DNA of 64,000 bases from assembly GCF_018604545.1 (NCBI RefSeq), contig NZ_CP075896.1, forward strand, positions 5,084,001 through 5,148,000, in the 5' to 3' direction. Under the pieces are notes generated by a model. That model searched no databases. It was not told where the DNA came from and was given only the letters and a program-made list of their open reading frames with translations. Source of the DNA: Streptomyces koelreuteriae. Lineage in GTDB: Bacteria > Actinomycetota > Actinomycetes > Streptomycetales > Streptomycetaceae. Positions 17,378-24,572 of the stretch are shown piece by piece; the first letter of the stretch is position 1; each line of letters begins with the position of its first letter. Both the position numbers and the translations under genes were made by a program.

Positions 17378-18358
17378 TCAGCCCCGCCCCGCCTCCGGGT
17401 GCAGCCGGACCCAGCCCTCCCACGCCGACGTGATCATGTCCTGGACGTCGTGCCTGGCCTTCCAGGTCAGTTCTGTGGCCGCGCGGTCGGCGGAGGCGAC
17501 GACGCGGGCCGGGTCGCCGGGGCGGCGGGGGGTGACCGTGGGGGGCAGGTCGTGGCCGGTGATCGTGTTGATGTGGTCGATCATCTCGCGGACGGAGACG
17601 CCCTCGCCCCGGCCGATGTTGAGCGTGAGGTCGCGGCCGGGGGCGGAGCGCAGGGCCCGGGCCGCCGCGACATGGGCCTCGGCCAGGTCGACGACGTGGA
17701 TGTAGTCGCGTACGCAGGTGCCGTCCGGGGTCGCGTAGTCGTCGCCGAAGACGCGCGGCGGGGCGCCCTCCGTGAGCTTCTCGAAGACCATGGGCACGAG
17801 GTTGAAGACCCCGGTGTCCGCGAGTTCCGGGCTCGCCGCGCCGGCCACGTTGAAGTAGCGCAGGGACGCGGTCGACAGTCCGGTCGCCCGGCCCGTCGCG
17901 CGGACCAGCCACTCACCGGCCAGCTTCGTCTCGCCGTAGGGCGACATCGGCACGCAGGGCGTTTCCTCCGTGACCAGGTCCACGTCCGGCATGCCGTACA
18001 CCGCCGCCGAGGAGGAGAACACGAAGGACGGCACCTTCGCCGCCGTCACCGCGTCCAGCAGGACCCGCAGGCCCTCCACGTTCTCCCGGTAGTAGTGCAG
18101 CGGCTGCTCGACGGACTCTCCCACCTGCTTCTTCGCCGCGAGATGGACGACGCCGGTGACCGAGTGATCCGTGAGGACGCGCGCGAGCAGCTCGCCGTCC
18201 AGCGTCGAGCCCTCCACCAGCGGCACCCCCTCGGGCACGCGCTCGGCGATGCCGGTGGACAGGTCGTCGTAGACCACCGCCCCTTCGCCCGCCGCCGTCA
18301 TCGCCCGTACGACGTGTGCGCCGATGTAGCCGGCGCCGCCGGTGATCAACCAGGTCAT
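17378..18358 (-). CDS. galE: UDP-glucose 4-epimerase
   Basis: An extended short-chain dehydrogenase of 326 residues that interconverts UDP-glucose and UDP-galactose (or the HexNAc pair) using bound NAD. The NAD-binding GGAGYIGAH is at residues 7-15, the catalytic Ser lies in SSSAAVYG (115-122), and the Tyr-Lys pair is YGETK (141-145). The length matches GalE. It probably supplies UDP-galactose for the adjoining glycosyltransferases, since no gal operon partners (galT, galK) are nearby. The ATG start at 18358 matches the family N-terminus MTWLITGGAGYIG. It lies 56 nt downstream of the GT2 gene on the same strand and may form an operon with it. Confidence 0.94.
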   Translation of the reverse strand: MTWLITGGAGYIGAHVVRAMTAAGEGAVVYDDLSTGIAERVPEGVPLVEGSTLDGELLARVLTDHSVTGVVHLAAKKQVGESVEQPLHYYRENVEGLRVLLDAVTAAKVPSFVFSSSAAVYGMPDVDLVTEETPCVPMSPYGETKLAGEWLVRATGRATGLSTASLRYFNVAGAASPELADTGVFNLVPMVFEKLTEGAPPRVFGDDYATPDGTCVRDYIHVVDLAEAHVAAARALRSAPGRDLTLNIGRGEGVSVREMIDHINTITGHDLPPTVTPRRPGDPARVVASADRAATELTWKARHDVQDMITSAWEGWVRLHPEAGRG

Positions 18359-18414
18359 GTGCGACCGTCCCCTCGTCAGTTGGCCCGTCGTCCATCCAGT
18401 GAAGCAGGCGGCCT

Positions 18415-20031
18415 TCAGTGAAGCAGGCGGCGCAGTCGCGCGCGTACGACGGACAGCACGCCACGCGCGCCGGGCGCGACCCGCAGCGCCAGCGCGCCGG
18501 AGTAGGTGGCGTACGGCTGCACGAGCACCACACCGTGCCGGGCGTTCGGAACGGCGCTGCGGCGCAGCAGACCCGCGCCCGCGAGCGCGTGCGCCGTGAT
18601 CTCGCGGCTCGCACCGTCACGGAAGCGGACGCGCAGGCGCAGGTCCCAGGTGCCCGTACCGAGCGCGGCCAGCGCGGGGAGGTCGACCTCCGCCTCGGCC
18701 GACCAGCCGCCGGCGGCTTCCGCGAACCGGGTCGTGGCGCGGACGCCGACGTCCCCGTCGTCCCGGTGCCGCCACTCCACCTCCACGGCCTCCGGGCCCG
18801 CCCGCCCCACCCGGCCGTACAGCTCGTGCAGGCGCAGGCGCAGCCGGGCGCCCCGCGCGCGTGGCCGCAGCTCCGCGTCCACGGCGAGCGGCAGCGCCCG
18901 CACCGGCCGGGTCAGCAGGGGCTCCAGGGAGACCTGCGGGAGGTCCTCCGACCAGACGGGCGTGCCGTCGGCGCCACGGGCGTACGGCGGACACAGCCGG
19001 GCCGGACGCGCCGCCAGCTCCCGCAGCCGGGGCAGGTCGCGCGGCTCCGGGGACGCCAGGACGACCCGCCCGGCCAGCCGGCCCGGCGCGGCCGGGTTGC
19101 GCGCCCAGTCGTCGGCGTCGTACTCCGCGAGATGCGCCCGCGTCAGCTCCCACCACGCGCTCCGGTAGGCGGCGTCGCGCAACCCCAGCTCACGTACGTA
19201 CATCCGCAGCTCGTGGTCGAGGAACTTGGCGCGTGCGGCCCGCGCGAGTTCCTTCTGCCCGGCGCCCAGCAGGATCTCGTACGCCTGCCGGCACGCCTCC
19301 GTCCTGGCCCGCCAGTTGTCGACGCCGGCCCGGTCCAGGGAGATCGACAGCCGCTCGGCGGACCGGCGCACATGCCAGACGTAGACCCGGTCCGGGATCA
19401 GGGCGATGCGCGGGGCGGCGGCCAGCACGCGCGCGGAGAACACGACGTCCTCGTACGGGAAGCGGCCCTCGGGGAAGCGGATGCGGTGCTCGCGCAGGAA
19501 GCCGGTGCGGTAGAGCTTGTTGACGCAGAGGGTGTCGTGGACGAGCTGCGGGCGCTGCGCGGGGCGCGGCACGGCGGCGTGCAGCGCGTAGAGACGCGCC
19601 TGCCAGGGCACTTCACGCCCCGACGGCAGCTCCCGGCGTACGCACAGACCGCCCACGACCTCGGCGTGCGCGCCCGTCGCGGCCCCGAGCAGCGCGTCGA
19701 CCGCGCCGGGCGGCAGGACGTCGTCGCTGTCCAGGAACATCACGTACGGCGATGTCACCGCGTCGAGGCCGGTGTTGCGCGGGGTGCCGCAGCCGCCACT
19801 GTTGACCCGGCGGCGGATCACCCTCAGGCGGGGCTCCGAAGCGGCGAGCCGGTCGAGGAGCCCGGCGCTGCCGTCCGTCGAGCAGTCGTCGACGGCCACG
19901 ACCTCGCGCACGGCCGGGCCCTGCGCGAGCGCCGAGCGCACGGCGTCCCTCACATGGGCGGCGTCGTCGTAGCCGATGACCACGACGGCGACCTGGGGGC
20001 GAGGCCTGTCGGCTTCCGGAGCGGCATTCAT
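18415..20031 (-). CDS. Family 2 glycosyltransferase with C-terminal accessory domain
   Basis: A protein of 538 residues related to the one at 10844-12490. The GT2 domain has VAVVVIGYDDA at the start, DDCSTDGS (48-55), NSGGCGTPRNTGLD (78-90) and FLDSDDVLP (99-107), so both nucleotide and metal sites are intact. Residues after about 330 form a beta-rich C-terminal domain as in wall-teichoic-acid glycosyltransferases. It is likely cytoplasmic or membrane-associated and adds a sugar to a wall polymer. No signal peptide is present. The ATG at 20031 is the only good start. Downstream galE may supply its donor substrate. Specificity is not deducible. Confidence 0.84.
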   Translation of the reverse strand: MNAAPEADRPRPQVAVVVIGYDDAAHVRDAVRSALAQGPAVREVVAVDDCSTDGSAGLLDRLAASEPRLRVIRRRVNSGGCGTPRNTGLDAVTSPYVMFLDSDDVLPPGAVDALLGAATGAHAEVVGGLCVRRELPSGREVPWQARLYALHAAVPRPAQRPQLVHDTLCVNKLYRTGFLREHRIRFPEGRFPYEDVVFSARVLAAAPRIALIPDRVYVWHVRRSAERLSISLDRAGVDNWRARTEACRQAYEILLGAGQKELARAARAKFLDHELRMYVRELGLRDAAYRSAWWELTRAHLAEYDADDWARNPAAPGRLAGRVVLASPEPRDLPRLRELAARPARLCPPYARGADGTPVWSEDLPQVSLEPLLTRPVRALPLAVDAELRPRARGARLRLRLHELYGRVGRAGPEAVEVEWRHRDDGDVGVRATTRFAEAAGGWSAEAEVDLPALAALGTGTWDLRLRVRFRDGASREITAHALAGAGLLRRSAVPNARHGVVLVQPYATYSGALALRVAPGARGVLSVVRARLRRLLH

Positions 20032-20105
20032 TACAACGGATCGTAAGTCGGATGAATGCCGCGAAAGCGATAAAACGCCCTATGGGGCTATGACTGTGAC
20101 TGGGG

Positions 20106-20594
20106 CTACGACTGCGACGGTGACCGCTCGTCCCCCGGCACCTCCGAGAGCGCCGCCGCGTCCAGCGCCGACGTCAGCTCGTCGAGACGGGCCCGCAGAG
20201 CGCGGACCTCGGTCGCGTCGAAGCCCGTCGCGCCCGCGATCCGGCGCGGCACCCGGACCGCCCGCGTGCGCAGCGCCGTGCCCTCCTCGGTCAGCCGCAC
20301 CTCCACCGACCGCTCGTCGCGCGCGCTGCGCTCCCGGCGCACGAGACCGGCCGCCTCCAGCCGCTTGAGCAGCGGCGACAGGGTGCCGGAGTCGAGGCGC
20401 AGATGCTCCCCGAGCTTCTTCACGGGCAGCTCGCCCTGCTCCCAGAGCACCAGCATCACCAGGTACTGCGGGTAGGTGAGCCCGAGGTCCTTGAGGATCA
20501 CGCGGTAGACGCCGTTGAAGGCGCGGGAGGCCGCGTGCAGGGAGAAGCAGATCTGCTGGTCCAGGCGGAGCCAGTCGTCGTCCGGCGTGTTCAT
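20106..20594 (-). CDS. ohrR: OhrR, MarR-family organic peroxide sensor-repressor
   Basis: A MarR-family protein of 162 residues. The N-terminal DQQICFSLHAASRAFN carries Cys16, the reactive Cys that OhrR proteins oxidise with organic hydroperoxides to release DNA; the winged helix covers about residues 40-105 (LPVKKLGEHLRLDSGTLSPLLKRLE, DERSVEVRLTEEG). Only this N-terminal Cys is present, suggesting the one-Cys type that uses small thiols. It is divergent from ohr, with a palindrome in the 119-nt spacer, the standard arrangement for ohr repression and autorepression. The ATG start at 20594 gives the usual length. Confidence is high because of the paired ohr gene. Confidence 0.94.
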   Translation of the reverse strand: MNTPDDDWLRLDQQICFSLHAASRAFNGVYRVILKDLGLTYPQYLVMLVLWEQGELPVKKLGEHLRLDSGTLSPLLKRLEAAGLVRRERSARDERSVEVRLTEEGTALRTRAVRVPRRIAGATGFDATEVRALRARLDELTSALDAAALSEVPGDERSPSQS

Positions 20595-20627
20595 GGCTCC
20601 AGGGTAGCTCGGACCCGCGATTCAATT

Positions 20628-20648
20628 GCGCACAACTTAATTGTGTGC
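20628..20648. promoter_or_regulatory. OhrR operator palindrome
   Basis: GCGCACAA and TTGTGTGC flank 5 nt (CTTAA), a palindrome with one mismatch in the divergent ohrR/ohr spacer. It is AT-richer than the surroundings and resembles known Streptomyces OhrR sites. It probably covers both promoters. Confidence 0.75.
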
Positions 20649-20713
20649 TCTAATCATGGCTGTCAGGCGGACCGGAAGCGGCCGCCGGAACGTGATGCGA
20701 GAGGGAGATTTCC

Positions 20714-21127
20714 ATGGACGCGCTCTACACCGCTGTCGCCACCGCCACCCACGGCCGCGAGGGCCGCACCGTCAGCTCCGACGGCACGCTCGACCTCGCG
20801 CTGGGCATGCCCCAGGCGCTGGGCGGCAACGGCCAGGGCACCAACCCGGAGCAGCTCTTCGCCGCCGGTTACGCCGCCTGCTTCGGCAGCGCCCTCGGCC
20901 TCGTCGGCCGCGCGGCCAAGGTCGACGTCAGCGACGCCGCCGTGACCGCCGAGGTCTCCATCGGCAAGCAGGGCGAGGGCTTCGGCCTCGCCGTCACGCT
21001 CCGCGTCGAGCTGCCCGACAGCGTGGACGAGGCGACCGGCCGCAAGCTGGTCGAGCAGGCCCACCAGGTCTGCCCGTACTCCAACGCCACCCGCGGCAAC
21101 ATCGAGGTCGACCTCGTCATCGAGTAG
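20714..21127 (+). CDS. ohr: Organic hydroperoxide resistance protein Ohr
   Basis: An Ohr/OsmC-fold thiol peroxidase of 137 residues that reduces organic hydroperoxides in the cytoplasm. The two redox cysteines are Cys56 in AAGYAACFGSA and Cys120 in AHQVCPYSNATRGN, with the conserved Arg18. Length and motifs are exactly Ohr rather than OsmC. GAGAGGGAG lies 8 nt before the ATG. It is induced by peroxide through divergent OhrR. Its 3' end overlaps the convergent membrane-protein gene by 11 nt. This stress cassette interrupts the glycopolymer locus and has no obvious link to it. Confidence 0.96.
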   Translation: MDALYTAVATATHGREGRTVSSDGTLDLALGMPQALGGNGQGTNPEQLFAAGYAACFGSALGLVGRAAKVDVSDAAVTAEVSIGKQGEGFGLAVTLRVELPDSVDEATGRKLVEQAHQVCPYSNATRGNIEVDLVIE

Positions 21128-22712
21128 GCACCGGCGCTCCATCCCCGACCCGCGCCAGCACCTCCCCCGTCTCCCTGCTCCACGCCACCACCACGGCCTC
21201 CTCGGGCAGCGGGTGCCGGGGCGTCAGCAGCAGCCAGCGCACGTGGTAGCGGCGGACGACGGCGGCACGCCCGGCGCGGGTCGAACCAGGGGCCAGATAG
21301 GCCCGCACGTCGGCCGCCCGGCGCTCCCGCTCCCGCTCGTCCAGGGCCGGGTCGGGCCGCACGGGTGCGACGAGGTTCGGCCCGTACCCGGCGAGGGACT
21401 GCCCGGCCCGGTACCCGTCGGTGATCACCACCTCGCCCGGCCCGATGTGCGCTGCCGCCCAGTCGTACGCCGGCCGGCGCACGGGCTGTGCGAACCCCAC
21501 CGGGTCGACCGAGCGCGGCACGACAGCCCCGGCGTGCACGGTGACGAACCCGGCGCACACCCCGGCCGCCGCCACCCCGCCCAGCACCTTCCGGGCCCGC
21601 CGCCAGGGCCGGGGCGCCGCCAGCTCCACGGCCAGCGCGCACTGCGGCGGCAGCAGGACGGCCCACAGGGCAGCGGCGTACGCGAAGTGCCCGCTCAGCA
21701 GGCCGTACGCCACCAGCGGGCACTCCAGCAGGAACATCGGCACCAGCGGATCACGAAGAGACCCGCGCGCCCGCACCCACAGCGCGGGCAGCCCGAGCAG
21801 CGCCAGCCAGGAGCCGGCGAACATCTCCTCGTACAGCCGCAGGTCGCCCGCGTCCCCGCCCGTCCCGCTCACCGCATCCAGCACGTCGTAGTACGGCCAC
21901 GCCACCGCGACCGCCCCGCAGACCACCCCGGTGAGCGCCCAGCGCGCCACGACCGGGCGGCGCCATCCGCGCTGCCGGGACGCCACGATCGCCACCGCGC
22001 CGATGAGCGCCGAGGTCGCGGTGACGGCATGGGTGAGCAGGATCAGCCCGTACAGGGCGCCGAGCCCCGCGTACCCCGCCCGGCCGCCGAGCCCGCTCGG
22101 ACCGACGAACCGCACGGGGGCGTCCGCACGCGCACGCGTCGCCGTCCAGGCCCACGCCCAGAGCGTCAGCCCGATCGCGAGCGCGGAGGGATGGCCCAGG
22201 TTCGTCGTCATCGCCAGCAGATCGAGGTGACCGCTCCCCGGGATCCGCGCCGTGCCCCACAGCAGCGTCATGAACAGCAGGACCAGTACCGGCGCCCAGG
22301 GACGCGGCGTGAGGGTCCGCACGAAACGGCCGAGCCCCGTCAGCAGCACCAGCAGATGCACGGGCCCGGCGAGCTTCAGGACTCCCCAGCCGGACAGCCC
22401 CGTCAGCCGCGCCAGGGCGCCCTGCGCGACGGCGTACGGGCCGTAGTACGGACTGCCCTCGCCCGGCAGGTCGGCCATGGGGTGGGCCGGATGGAGCAGA
22501 TCGGCCTGGAGCCGCTCCACCACCGCCGCGTGCAGCCCGGCGTCGCAGCACAGCGGCACCCGCCAGTACGCCAGCGTCATCACCAGCCAGAACAGGGCGC
22601 CGAAGAGCCGGTACGGGGTGAGACGGCCCATCGGCCCGCCGCGCAGCGCCGTCGCACCGCGCACGGTCCGCCGGACCAGGACCGAGGCGCTCACAGAGGT
22701 GGGGGCGGGCAT
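21117..22712 (-). CDS. Polytopic membrane protein, GT-C glycosyltransferase-like
   Basis: A membrane protein of 531 residues and a paralogue of the one at 8754-10247. Helix 1 (GALFWLVMTLAYWRV) is followed by CDAGLHAAVVERLQADLL and SPYYGPY, then about nine more helices, WPYYDVLDA in the middle (compare WPYYDFFAL in the paralogue), and a soluble C-terminal region with RRYHVRWLLLTP (compare REYGVRWVMDT). The membrane-embedded layout with an early acidic loop is GT-C-like, so an extracytoplasmic sugar transferase acting on a polyprenyl-linked substrate is plausible, not proven. ATG 22712 is chosen; the frame is open to 22757, and ATG 22631 (MGRLTPYRL) is also possible. It is the last gene in the run behind the AftB-like gene. 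Confidence 0.7.
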   Translation of the reverse strand: MPAPTSVSASVLVRRTVRGATALRGGPMGRLTPYRLFGALFWLVMTLAYWRVPLCCDAGLHAAVVERLQADLLHPAHPMADLPGEGSPYYGPYAVAQGALARLTGLSGWGVLKLAGPVHLLVLLTGLGRFVRTLTPRPWAPVLVLLFMTLLWGTARIPGSGHLDLLAMTTNLGHPSALAIGLTLWAWAWTATRARADAPVRFVGPSGLGGRAGYAGLGALYGLILLTHAVTATSALIGAVAIVASRQRGWRRPVVARWALTGVVCGAVAVAWPYYDVLDAVSGTGGDAGDLRLYEEMFAGSWLALLGLPALWVRARGSLRDPLVPMFLLECPLVAYGLLSGHFAYAAALWAVLLPPQCALAVELAAPRPWRRARKVLGGVAAAGVCAGFVTVHAGAVVPRSVDPVGFAQPVRRPAYDWAAAHIGPGEVVITDGYRAGQSLAGYGPNLVAPVRPDPALDERERERRAADVRAYLAPGSTRAGRAAVVRRYHVRWLLLTPRHPLPEEAVVVAWSRETGEVLARVGDGAPVPTR

Positions 22713-22766
22713 GCGCCAGATGTTCCCGCCCCCGCGCGTGCCCTGACCCCGGGTCACCTCATCGGG

Positions 22767-24572
22767 TCAGTCGCAGAGCGCCCTCTCCGCCGTCGCGGGC
22801 CAGCGCGCGAACCGGAACCCCGTCCGCTCGACGGACCCCGTGAGGTTCCGCCAGAACCGCTCGGCGGTGAGCGGCGCCCGCACCGACTCCCTCAGTTCGG
22901 CCAGTTCGCCGCAGTCCAGCGCGGCCCGGGCCGCCACCACCGTCTCCAGGGAGGCCCCGGCCCGCAGCAGATCCCGCTCCGGCGGACGCTGTGCCGCCCA
23001 CTCCGCGAAGACCCAGTGGTTGCGCAGGAACTTCTCGTGCCCGGGCCAGCTCCACCGCTCCAGCGCGAGATGCGCGCCGACGGGACTGGCCAGCCCCCAG
23101 GCGTCGTTGACGTAGGCGTCGAGCGACGCCGCGGCTCCCGTGACGCCGAGATGACGGCCCACGATCACCACGTGGTACCGGGAGTCCGGCCGCATCGGTG
23201 TGGTGTGCAGCCGCCGCCCGGCGTCGAAGTACAGCAGCGTCGGCCCGGGCGCCCGCACGGCCTGCGCGAGCATGCCGCGCGCCTCCGGCAGGGCGGGCCA
23301 GTTGGCCACCCAGGTGCCGGTGCGCACCGGGTTGTGGTCGCCGAGGGCCTCCACGTCGGAGCTGCGCACATTGAACGAGGCGGGCGTGCTCCGCACGTCG
23401 AACGGCGTCCGCAGCGGGCTGACCGCCGCGCACAGCCACACCAGCAGCAGCGCGCTCGCCACGCCGGTGAATCGGTTCGCCGGGACGACCAGCACCGGCA
23501 GGAGCAGCAGCAGAAGGGCGGGCAGGATCATGCGCGCGTGCATGTAGTCACCGCCGACACGGATGACGTACGCGGACAGCAGCAGGCCCGCGGCCAGCGG
23601 AGCCAGCACCACCGCGAGCGAGGTCCGCCCGGGGGCGCGGTACCGCCGCTCCCGGCGGGTGCGCCGCACCAGCAGCACGGCCAGCGCGCCGAGCACGGGG
23701 ACGACCGGCCACAGCCAGTACGGCCCGAGCGTCTCCTGTACGTATCCGGCGCCCCGGCTCCAGTCGCTGGCGCTCGCCTCCTTGGCGATGGCGGGCAGCG
23801 GCACCAGGATCCCGTAGTACCCCGCCCGGAACACCTCGTACGCCAGCGGCAGCGCTCCCGCCGAGGCCAGCATCGCGGCGGTGCCCCGCCGGGAGGGGCG
23901 CAGCACCCACCACTGCGCCGCCAGGAAACACGCCGTGACCACCGCGAGATCGGGCCGGACCAGCGTCCCCAGCCCGAACACGAAGGCGGCCGTGTACACC
24001 GGCCGGGTCTCCTGCCCGCGCCGGGTGCGCGTCAGCAGCCACCACGACAGGCCGGTCCAGAAGGCGCCCAGGCCGCTCTCCAGACCCGAGGTCATGTACG
24101 ACCAGAACGGCGGCACGGCCAGCAGCACGAACACCCCCGCCGGCAGCAGCAGCCTCGCGCCCCGGTGCAGCCGGCACGTGGCGTACAGGGCGAGCCCGAA
24201 CCCGGCGGCGCTCAGCAGCAGCCCGAGCCCGACCGCGAGGAACGCGGGGTCCTCGCCGGTGACCCAGGCGGCGAGCGCCAGCAGCCACTGCCACAGGGTG
24301 CCGGTCGAACTCTCCGCCCGCTCTCCGACGTTGAACACGGGCCCGTTGCCCGCCAGGATCTGCCGGACCGGACGCAGATAGATCAGCCCGTCGTCGCAGA
24401 TCCAGCGCCGTCGGTAGCCCAGCACGAACAGGGCCGCGGTGGGCACGGCGACCAGGGCCGCGTGCCACCAGTGCACCGGCCGCGGCCGCTGGGCGGCGGC
24501 CGGCGGCCGGGCCGAGGCGGCCCGCTGGCCGGGCAGGGAGGGGACGGCCTCGGGGGTGGCGGGTGTTCTCAT
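22767..24572 (-). CDS. AftB/ZomB-like arabinofuranosyltransferase (GT-C)
   Basis: A membrane protein of 601 residues. The first extracytoplasmic loop has the family signature: WICDDGLIYLRPVRQ (with Asp60-Asp61), AGNGPVFNVGERAES, and STGTLWQWL. This pattern is that of mycobacterial AftB, the terminal beta-1,2-arabinofuranosyltransferase of arabinogalactan, and of the related ZomB. About ten helices follow, then a soluble C-terminal domain from about residue 400 with LGDHNPVR. The expected donor is decaprenylphosphoryl-arabinofuranose outside the membrane. Streptomyces lacks arabinogalactan, so the acceptor is probably another wall polymer made here. The ATG at 24572 overlaps the upstream gene's stop by 4 nt, indicating coupling to the GT2-TagF gene. 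Confidence 0.82.
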   Translation of the reverse strand: MRTPATPEAVPSLPGQRAASARPPAAAQRPRPVHWWHAALVAVPTAALFVLGYRRRWICDDGLIYLRPVRQILAGNGPVFNVGERAESSTGTLWQWLLALAAWVTGEDPAFLAVGLGLLLSAAGFGLALYATCRLHRGARLLLPAGVFVLLAVPPFWSYMTSGLESGLGAFWTGLSWWLLTRTRRGQETRPVYTAAFVFGLGTLVRPDLAVVTACFLAAQWWVLRPSRRGTAAMLASAGALPLAYEVFRAGYYGILVPLPAIAKEASASDWSRGAGYVQETLGPYWLWPVVPVLGALAVLLVRRTRRERRYRAPGRTSLAVVLAPLAAGLLLSAYVIRVGGDYMHARMILPALLLLLLPVLVVPANRFTGVASALLLVWLCAAVSPLRTPFDVRSTPASFNVRSSDVEALGDHNPVRTGTWVANWPALPEARGMLAQAVRAPGPTLLYFDAGRRLHTTPMRPDSRYHVVIVGRHLGVTGAAASLDAYVNDAWGLASPVGAHLALERWSWPGHEKFLRNHWVFAEWAAQRPPERDLLRAGASLETVVAARAALDCGELAELRESVRAPLTAERFWRNLTGSVERTGFRFARWPATAERALCD

